From contig RXOD01005162.1 in NCBI GenBank assembly GCA_005223375.1, positions 1 to 15,538 of the forward strand: a DNA stretch of 15,538 bases. The letters are read 5' to 3'. Each line of letters begins with the position of its first letter. The first letter of the stretch is position 1. The position numbers and the translations under genes are program-made. The DNA comes from Amoebophrya sp. AT5.2. Its lineage: Eukaryota > Sar > Dinophyceae > Syndiniales > Amoebophryaceae. Shown here one piece after another: positions 1-8,400 of the stretch. The notes under the pieces are model-generated. The model was given only the letters and a program-made list of their open reading frames with translations, was not told the DNA's origin and did not search any database.

Positions 1-1259
1 GCCGGAAGCTCCTGGTGCGCCGCGCACTTTGGTGATTTTGTAGCGCCATGCGAGGAGGTCGGCAGAAAGCCGAACGTCTTTCCCTGGTTTAGCGGCACCG
101 CGATGCCGGGACGGTTTCGGCCTTCTTCGAGCCGCATCTGAAAGTGGGCCCACGCTTTGAAGTAACAGTTGTCTGGGTCTGCCACCGCGACATCGCTGAG
201 GTGGAGCTGCGCGTTCGCGTAAAGCACGCAGCACAACACCGCCGCAGCGGTAGCGTCTGCTGATGCGAGGGAGTAGTCCGGTGTCCAGGAGGCGGGCGCG
301 CGGTCGGGGTGCGCAGGCGAGATTGCGTCAGTGTACACGGTTGGGATACCGTCGCATCCGCCGGTCATGACCGCGAAGTGCGTGCAGCCCGCGGTCGCGG
401 CGCAGTGGTTCGAGCAGGTCTGGGGGTGCCCGTCGAAAACTTCGTCTTGTTGCGGAACGGGCCAGCCACGGTGCATAACGTCGTCCCCCGCAATGCCACC
501 CGTACCATACCGGCTGCAGGGACCGATGGCCCCCGTCGCCTGCACTTTCCCGCTCCTTGCGGAAATCGTCAGCCTGGGATCCGCCACGCGGTCGAACAGG
601 GCGTGCCTGCTCCTGTCGCCGGGAAGAGCGTACACTGGCTGGCGGAAGCCAAGGTGCGTGGCGAACGCGAGGTAATTGTTCCTCCAGTCGACGCCCGTCG
701 ATAGCTCCAGGTGCACGGGCCCCGTGTGCAGGAAACAACAGAACCTGCTTACGTTGTTTTCGTCACCATCGCGCGGGCCACCAAAATTGCTGACGCCGTT
801 CTCGAAATTAAGTACCGGATCCGTGCTGTTGTAGATGAGACCGGATCCGGGGACTTGTCTTGCCACGGCGAAGACGGTACAGCCCTGGGTCCCCTGGAAG
901 CGGACGTTGGCGCACACGTAGGCACACTGCTCAGGGGTGCCGTCGAAGAGCTCGTCTTGCGGAAAGTCGTTAAAAATGTTACTGGTTGCGTCCTCGACCC
1001 TATGAGCTTCCATTCCGTCACATTGCCCGTAATGTATCCGCATCGAGTAGCCCGCCGGTCTGACGCCGTAATCAGGATTGTCGCCCCCGGGGTGCATTTG
1101 CTTGTAGTCTGGCCAGCTATGCACCCCGAGAAGCAGGAACAGGTCGTGGTCCGATGTGCAAACGTGTTGAAGAAGAGCGAAGAGCAGGAGCCGCGGACGA
1201 CCACGCACTCGACGTCGACCACGCAGAGAATCTTTTCTTGACATCTCAGTTGATGACAT
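1..1259 (-). CDS. Cysteine-rich secreted/membrane protein with tandem modules, 3' end outside window
   Basis: An uninterrupted reading frame of 419 codons runs from ATG at 1257-1259 to the left edge with no stop; a second in-frame ATG is at 1242-1244, and the first upstream in-frame stop is at 1326-1328. The N-terminus has an arginine-rich stretch (residues 8-23) followed by a hydrophobic run (LLLFALLQHVC, 24-34), which looks like a signal peptide or signal anchor. The body holds two copies of a module spaced 169 residues apart. Each has Gly-x-Cys about 25 residues upstream, then DE-(L/V)-FDG-x-P (102-109 and 272-279), C-x3-C-A (112/116 and 282/286), GCT-x-FAV (126-132 and 291-297), and later a Cys-Cys pair (174-175 and 343-344). 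The spacing recalls PAN/Apple-type adhesive domains, but I do not recognise the family with certainty. No intron is visible in this part. Function is unknown; an extracellular binding role is inference. Confidence 0.8.
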   Translation of the reverse strand, partial: MSSTEMSRKDSLRGRRRVRGRPRLLLFALLQHVCTSDHDLFLLLGVHSWPDYKQMHPGGDNPDYGVRPAGYSMRIHYGQCDGMEAHRVEDATSNIFNDFPQDELFDGTPEQCAYVCANVRFQGTQGCTVFAVARQVPGSGLIYNSTDPVLNFENGVSNFGGPRDGDENNVSRFCCFLHTGPVHLELSTGVDWRNNYLAFATHLGFRQPVYALPGDRSRHALFDRVADPRLTISARSGKVQATGAIGPCSRYGTGGIAGDDVMHRGWPVPQQDEVFDGHPQTCSNHCAATAGCTHFAVMTGGCDGIPTVYTDAISPAHPDRAPASWTPDYSLASADATAAAVLCCVLYANAQLHLSDVAVADPDNCYFKAWAHFQMRLEEGRNRPGIAVPLNQGKTFGFLPTSSHGATKSPKCAAHQELP

Positions 1260-1330
1260 GCCTTGTTCTGAAGGGCCTCCGAGAAGAAGCAAACTCTGAA
1301 AAAGAGTCAAAAACGACTGCAGCCTTCAGT
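1260..1330 (-). promoter_or_regulatory. Candidate 5' UTR with 3' splice-acceptor-like sites
   Basis: Upstream of the cysteine-rich gene's ATG, the minus strand has a pyrimidine run ending in AG (CTCTTTTTCAG, 1296-1306) and a second AG after CCCTTC (1268-1275). Dinoflagellate mRNAs receive a spliced leader by trans-splicing at such acceptors. The sequence would also fit an ordinary intron in the 5' UTR. No TATA box or other promoter motif is evident. Confidence 0.35.
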
Positions 1331-1404
1331 ACTGACTCCGAAATGGTAGATCGGAATCGGATTCGCATTCGTTTACGTTTTCGTGACCACGACTAGCAAG
1401 GTGT

Positions 1405-1466
1405 ACAGAAACGAGCCGAACTTTCCCGCGCACGACGAACAGAAACGAGCCGAACAGAAACGTGCC
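1405..1466. repeat. Short direct repeats, unit ACAGAAACGAGCCGAAC
   Basis: The 17-base unit occurs exactly at 1405-1421 and 1439-1455. A third, diverged partial copy (ACAGAAACGTGCC) follows at 1454-1466. It lies in the spacer between the two genes and has no visible coding role. Confidence 0.8.
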
Positions 1467-1513
1467 ATGCCAGCACTACAAAGGACCAGAAACATGGGTC
1501 ATTCTCATGCATT

Positions 1514-1533
1514 CGATAGCGATAGCGATAGCG
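1514..1533. repeat. Hexamer microsatellite (CGATAG)3
   Basis: Three perfect CGATAG units are followed by a partial fourth (CGAAG) in the spacer. It is a simple-sequence repeat of no evident function. Confidence 0.85.
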
Positions 1534-2309
1534 AAGCTCATACATTCAGGAGTAATATGGATTCTCTGGGGTTGGAAACAAGTATCGAGTTCAGTGACAT
1601 ACTGTAGCGCTTTCTTATTCTTCATCGCATTGCATCGATACTTAGCCATTGGTGGGCACTAGTCGCTGTGTCGACGATTCTGACCGACACGACTACACAC
1701 ACCAACCGCTGGCACGGTCACGACGACTCTGTTCATTTCTTTGCCAATACTGAGAACTTCGAAGCTGTAGTAGATGGTCCTACTTTCTGCACTACGAATT
1801 CCCCTTCGAGGGAATCTAGGATCGTGCTTCTTGATAGATGCTAATAGACGAAACAGTCGAGTGCCGCACAAAGGAGGAGCTTGTGCGTCGCTACCGTGAT
1901 GAGTGTCAGAAACAACCGGGAATCAACGAGGACTATAGATAGACGAAATGCTCAGTGTAGACTGGTATAGACTAGTGGACATAGAAAGTAACAGTAAATC
2001 ATCCGAGAATCAGAAAATTGAAAGCGCGCTTTCGTCGGGCTAGCATATAGATCGAGCAAATCGGTTGGAGCGTCGACCTCTACTCAACACAGGCGCGTCG
2101 AATCTCCAGGTTGGTACATCGCAGTAGCCTCTCATAGATAAAATTTTTCGCCGCCGTCATCTCCCGACAGCAGAGGCTCGACAGATCGCCGCTTCCGTCG
2201 CTGCTCTTCCCCAATACGACCAACATCGCTCCCCCGATTCTATCTGCGGGCCTTCTTCTGCATCTGAATCTGCGAGCCGATCGTTTCACAAGAACTACCT
2301 CGGTAGAAG

Positions 2310-2448
2310 TTACGAGTTGTCGTTCAGCATGCAGGCCACGCTCTGTAGCACCCAGAGCGAGGGGTGGATTTCGGTGTGCAGGTTCGCTTCGAACACCAAC
2401 CCAACGCCCATCGCGTTCCGCCGCAGCTGCGTGATGTACACCGGGGTG
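2310..2448 (-). CDS. DNAH10: Dynein exon o: terminal exon and stop
   Basis: Encodes [19 protein letters not shown] and then [16 protein letters not shown] before TAA at 2310-2312. The ending ([17 protein letters not shown], near-terminal LN) matches the natural C-terminus of DNAH10-type chains, so the protein is not truncated here. Confidence 0.96.
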
Positions 2449-5400
2449 GGGAGTATGACGGGACCAAGTGGTAAGTGAGCATAGCTGGTAAGTGAGCGGT
2501 GATGGGTAGTTTCCCCTTGGCGATGGCGGATTTCCGTCAGCGATGGCGAGTGCCGATTAAGGCGCTCTGAAGTCTGCCCGGGTCGATGAAACACCCGGGC
2601 GGTTTCTAGAAATGGGCCCCATTCGATGGGGGTATGAAGGTGAAAGAATGTCGGGAGGTTGAGGGAAGCGGAAGCTACTGACTACAGTGGTAATAGTCCT
2701 GAAAGCAGGGAAAAAGCGGGCGCTTAGGGTTAGGGTGGTGATTGGTTGTCCTTGTCGGCTATAGGGTGCAGGAGTGCCAGGCCTGCCGACCACGAAAAGG
2801 CGGCTTTCCTCCAACTGCTGACCTCTCTGGGGACAACCGAAAAGGACCCTAGAGAGCCCCCAAAAAATTTCACTTACCACTTAGGGACTTACCACCTGGT
2901 CCCGCCATAGGGAGGCTGTTCCGCAGCTTCAGCCGGTTCGCCTCGACCGGTACTATCTTTACTAAAGGCATCAACTCGACCAGCACTTTTGGGAGCTGGC
3001 GGGCCAGGCACCCGTTCGCGAGGTCCCACCGCGCGCCCTCGATGTACATGCCCTCCACGTACGTCCCATCAAGCATCGGCTCCGTAACCTGCGTCGTCTC
3101 CGTGTACTTCGTGACCTCGGTATACATCGTGCACTTGTCGAGGGCCCACCCGCACCGCCGGCAAGTGGTCTGCACCAGCGACGAAAGCAACGACTCCGGG
3201 ATATGCAGCCCAGAAAGCCAAAACACCCACGGATCGCCCTCCTTGGCCCACCTAAAATTCGATTCATATTTCATTTTCATATCACAATTGATGTCTTGAT
3301 TGCCGAGAACATTTGAATTCATCGCCAACCGTGGCGGGGAGAATTGAATTGATTCTTGCTTTGGCTATTGTCGACATCTTCATGCTCCCTATGCCTATGA
3401 TCTAGAAGCGAAATATTTCTCTTCTCATAATTTGCGGGCACAGCCATATGCCCTGAGTGATCGACAGATAGTTTCCTCGGCGAAAAAATCGGACATCGAC
3501 CTCCTCGGAAAAAAAAATGTACGTGTCGTATTGGGTGAATCTTTTTGCGTAGTGGTCCATCCAGCTTCCCAGCGGCTTCTCCGTCTGCGGCGCCAGCTTG
3601 GCCCACATCGTGGGCAAGAAACCGTTGAAGAGCGAACTCCCCAGCTCATCCAGCTGCTGTGACATTCCGATCTCGCCCTTCAAGGCCCGCTTCAGGTCCT
3701 TCAGCGACGCATACATCCGGACGGAGAGCGCATTCATACGTTCCATCTCCTGCATCAGCACCACCTCGTTCGGTGTCGGCACGTCGTCCTGGTAGGTTGG
3801 TTTCACCGGTTTGTTTGTTTCTCTAGTTGTACCAGCGAGAGCGAATCTCGCCGCCTGTTGTTTAAGTACTATGATGGATCCATCGATCCAGCAGCACATC
3901 CAGTTGTTGTTCCAGAAAGAAATTATAGAAAAGATACCTTGACTAACTTGAGGTCGTCGTCGGGTATTCTTTTCAGGACGTCGTTCGCAATCTTCGCTAT
4001 GTACTCGTCTTTCGACATCCCTCCGTCCCCTCCGCCGGATCCGGTTTCCATGGATAAAAGACCAAACCAGATCTCCTTCGCGGCGTTAGTAAAATAGTTG
4101 ATCTCAGCGTTCGCGTGGAGCCCGAAAACACCTTCCAAGTGTTGGGTATATAACGGTAATGGTTCAAAAATTTTAATAGAATACTGTTCTGAAATACATC
4201 GAATCGTCTTGGCCTATGAGGCGAAAAAGCGTGGGCGAAAACGCAAGGTGGCGCAAGCGGCCACATGATGTGGTGGGAATCTTACACGCACGGGGCCTGG
4301 CCTCCCGACAGGTTTCGGATGATACTTCTACCAACCTGGAACCGGTCCAAACCTTAACCTATCCCAAACCAAAGTAATGTGAATACCGTATCGCCATTAA
4401 TTCGGTTCCGAAACAGTAAGAGTAACAGCGACTTAACAGCCACTTTTCTGAGGAAGTGAGCGACTGGTCCAAAAACCTTGACACCAAATCAAAAACCTTG
4501 AATCTACTACGCTATGAGTATGAAATTTAATACTCAATTTAATGTACTACCTGGGCTCTGTCCGATCGGCAGCGCCAGAATGTGTGACATGTAGTCGGCG
4601 TGGTCGCCCTCCATCGGACAGGTGTATTCGAAGCCGTCCTTCGAGAAGAAGAACGGCACGTTCTCGTCGAACAAAAAGTCCCCCATGTAGTCCTCCAGGT
4701 ACGTGTTCAGAACCCGTCTGTCGTAGTTGTCGGTGACGCGGCCTCCGTACATGGCCTCGCCGATCAGGTACCGCAGCGTGTCCCACGGAATCACCGCGCC
4801 CTGGTCGAAGGATTTCTGCAGGTACAGCACCGACAGCTTGTTCGAGATCTTTAAAGGAGAGGAAAAAAATGAGCTAGAAGCGGGTGGAAAAATTAATATG
4901 CTTCGGTTTTGTCACTGTGATGACAAGAGGACCATGTCAAATTGATTCCCTGCCATGGGGAGTGGGAGATCCGTGGAGCCCGCCGAATCGTCGACATCGA
5001 CGAGCCCACAACCCCGGGGCGGAGGCGCACTTATGGGCTTCCAAGAGACCATGCCCATCTTGCGAGAGACGAGAGCCTGACCCACAAGACTAGAGCGCGG
5101 CTAGACCCGACATCGGCTAGACGAGTGCCCCCAGACTACAACAAGCCAACAGGACCGGGCACTACTTACAGCCTCCAAGACCGAGCAATGTCATAGGGAG
5201 GTAGCGCAATGGGAGTCCGGGTCGATAGGTGAGGGTCTGGCTCGCGTGGTCCTAGAAGGTGAAGATCTACTTCGAATTCCAAACCCATGGATCTGATAGC
5301 TCATTTTTGCATCGCTCGGTAAGATTTTCAAATCTGACTCGTTGAAGTCATAGGCGACGTTCCAACCGATCTTCCCGAACTTACGCCGGTCCTGCACGAT

Positions 5401-8400
5401 GGCGTGAAAGAACGCCAACACGTACAGCAGCGGCTTGCAGGCCCAGTGGGGGCAGAGCGTCAGGTCCTCGTCGGACATCTTTGTGTAGGTCTGCTTCAGG
5501 TTCAGCTTGAGGCCGTCTGGGGGTTCGGTCACCACTTTCAGAGACTTCTGCAGGATGCCCATCGGGAAGTCGTCGATGGGCATGGTGGTCAGCCAGAGGC
5601 GAAAGTCCTTGTGCGGCTTCAGGATACCTTTGGCGATGAGGGGGAGGGTTTCAATTTTCGGAGATTTGATCTTTTGAGTCCCCGCTACCTCTGCCCAAGG
5701 AAATGCATGTCGTCCTTCGCGCCTCTTCGCTGCGGAAGCATAGCTTGCGTAGCTCCGCGAATAGAAGATGCGTGTAAAAAAACAGCTGGAGCATCGACTG
5801 CATAGCTACACGGCTAGTCGAAATCGGATACGATAAGTAGCCAAAAACCCCAGCACCTTCCAGGATTTTCTCCAGCGTTTTCAGCCACGACACCAGCAGG
5901 TGGCAGTTCTGCAGGATGACCCACTGGCCCCTCTGCCACCCGGATTCGATGTTCGCGGCCGCGACCGGGCCCATCCCCTGCCCGAGACTTACGAAGCGGA
6001 ACTTCGGCCCCACGAAGCCCATGCCCTCCCCCAATTTCTGGAGGTCGCTCTGGGGGTCCGCCCCGGGCGAGAGCACGAACACGATCGGGGAGCGCTCCGA
6101 GGACAGCGCGTAGATCTTCTCGAAGGCCAGCGACGGGGGCTGCACGAAGTAGTCGTACAGCCGCCACATGATGAAGTTCTTCGTTGCGTTGATGATGCGG
6201 TCCGGGCGGAAGCACCGGATGATCAGCATCTGCTTGAAGGGGTCCATTAGAGGTTGAAAAAATCCAGGTCGTGCTCCTTGGGGTTTAGGCTTAGTCGTGT
6301 CGGATCCCCTCTGTCATCCTTCGATCCTGACTTTGAGCTCAGCAGGGTCCAGCAACACCCGGCTGAGAAAGGTCCAACAGAGCCGACCGACTGGGCCCTC
6401 TGCATCGATTTAAACCGACGGCAGCACCATCGGGCACCGCAGCCTTCTGGTCGTGGGGGCATACTAACGCTTACGCTAGAGGAGAACCTACTGCCGATCC
6501 TAGACCCCTACTCTCGTCTGAAGAAGGGGAGGCTGTCAGACCCGGTCAGAAAAACTACCCCTGGACCTGGACCTGAATTTTTTCAACCCGTAAGTCCAGC
6601 TCCGAGAAGCCGCAGGGCAGAATCTCCGTTTCCGGCGTCTCCAGGTCGTACCAGGCGCGCCACACGTCCCCCTCCTTGATGATGTCGTCGCACAGCGTTT
6701 TCATGCTCGCGTCCAGCGTCGAGAGAAGCTCCAGGTCCTTCCACGCCCCGTCGGAAATCCAAGTGTGCGGGTTCTGCTTCTGTGGCTTTTCCAGCGATGG
6801 GTTGCCCTTCATGTAGAAGTCGAACTCTTTTTGGATCAACTCGTCCTCGCCCTTCATGATCATCGTGGTCATCTTGAAGGAGAACAGCAGTTTGTGCTTC
6901 TCGAAGATGCCCATGCAGGTGTAGTCGTACATCAGCTGCGTGATTTTTTCCCGCAAATTTTTCAGTCGGTTGTCCAGAATCCGGTCCGGCTTCGCCTCCG
7001 CGATCGCGTTCGAGAACACCTCCAGGTAGCTTCCCAACGAGTACTCGTACATGTTGGAGATGGCCACCAGCCCGCTCATGGTGAAATACAAAATAGAGCC
7101 CCGCTTCGCCACTTTCGTGTACGACGACCGGGCCTTGTCGATCTCCACCGACGTGACGGCCGCGGCGGACAAGGACTCGCCGATCTCAATCGACTTCGTC
7201 TTCGCCGTGTTCAGCGTGTTGATCAGTTCCTCGTTGTCCAAGATGGACCCCTTCGAGTTCGCCAGCTCGCGAAGCAGCGTGCGGTGTGGAGAGGAGGGGG
7301 ACTGCATATTGTCCGGGAAAATCGGGATGGTTTCCGGGAAAAGTTCGATGCCAGAAACCATAGAGGACTTGCAAGGAGGTCTACGACGGTACAAGCCGAG
7401 CTGATACTGAGATACCCAGCTCCAGACGCAGCTTTTCCAACCATCGTTTGGGAGAAAATAGGGGGACCTATTTGTTCCTGACGGTGTATAGGTCCCGGCC
7501 GGAATGGAAAGGACCCCGGGACATACTTACTTACTATATTTCCCAGGGGTGTTTATTAGGTGCCAAAGCGAGCTATGGGAGGCGGCATAGTATGCAGGAA
7601 AGCTTCTGCACGGGGTCGCTGAAATCAGGGCCCCTGCCCGATCGGCAGCTCCTCGATCGACCCCGACAGCTAGCCGTCGGAGACTAGGAGCGCATCGCCG
7701 CCCGCGCTGCACGATCATAGCTTCCGGGAATTAGAAGTACTGTGGGAGCATCGTTAAGGGACAATATGGCTCTTTGTCTTCACCCTATGTCTTCGAGCGT
7801 CTTCAAGATCTGGCGGTTGTCGCTCATCTGCTGCACCAAGGCGGAGCGCTGCGCCTCCAGGTCCGGGCGCTCGAAGCCGACGACCACGTTCAGGAGCTGC
7901 GCCGCGAGTCCGTCCAGTGTGATCACGCAGTTGACGATGGACACCTTCCCCATCACCTCCGGGGTGTACGAGGGGTTCGAAAGCTTGGTGCACAGGCTCA
8001 GCTGGAAGGTGGGCGAGACCTCCAGTTCACTGTCCCCGAGCTGCAGCATCTTCTGCCCGGACACGATGGTGTACGCCTTCTCCAAAACCGGGTCGATCAT
8101 TGGGTCCAGCTCCTCGTCCAGGTTCTCGAACAGAAACGGCTTGCCGTACGTGATCGCGAGCTCCAGAAACTTGATGTAATCATCATTAAACGTCTTCACC
8201 GTCAACCCGTTCTTCGCCTCCTTCTTCTTGATCCAGTTCACCGCCTGCATCTGCGGATCCACACACAGCGGGTACCGCGCAGACCGAGTCACGAGAATAC
8301 CTGTTTTTATTTATGCAAAAACCAGGGTGGGAAAAAATTTGCGCGAGTATATCTATGTGCGCTGCATTATACTAGAACTAGATCAACACAATTCTAACGG

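Larger units (their letters stand above)
1331..2309. other. Intergenic spacer and dynein 3' flank
   Basis: Only short unrelated open frames occur on either strand; none shows a recognisable motif or runs beyond about 75 codons. The dynein 3' UTR must lie in the right part, but I see no AATAAA signal just downstream of the stop codon on the minus strand. Apart from the two small repeats listed separately, I see nothing definite here. Confidence 0.6.

Noticed and set aside
711..1241. Plus-strand open frame of 176 codons at the left end
   Set aside because: The opposite strand carries a 419-codon frame with a signal-like N-terminus and duplicated cysteine modules, which is much better supported.
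2724..2735. TTAGGGTTAGGG, telomere-like repeat in intron n/o
   Set aside because: Only two units, inside an intron element; too short to suggest a telomere or an interstitial telomeric site.
6462..6468. TACTAAC, a perfect branch-point consensus in intron h/i
   Set aside because: It is on the plus strand, whereas the gene is transcribed from the minus strand, so it cannot act in this transcript; a chance match or a trace of opposite orientation.
7780..7800. ACGCT direct repeat as the edge of intron g/h
   Set aside because: It would keep frame but delete the conserved Glu-Asp of the LED motif, so the homology-based junction is preferred.
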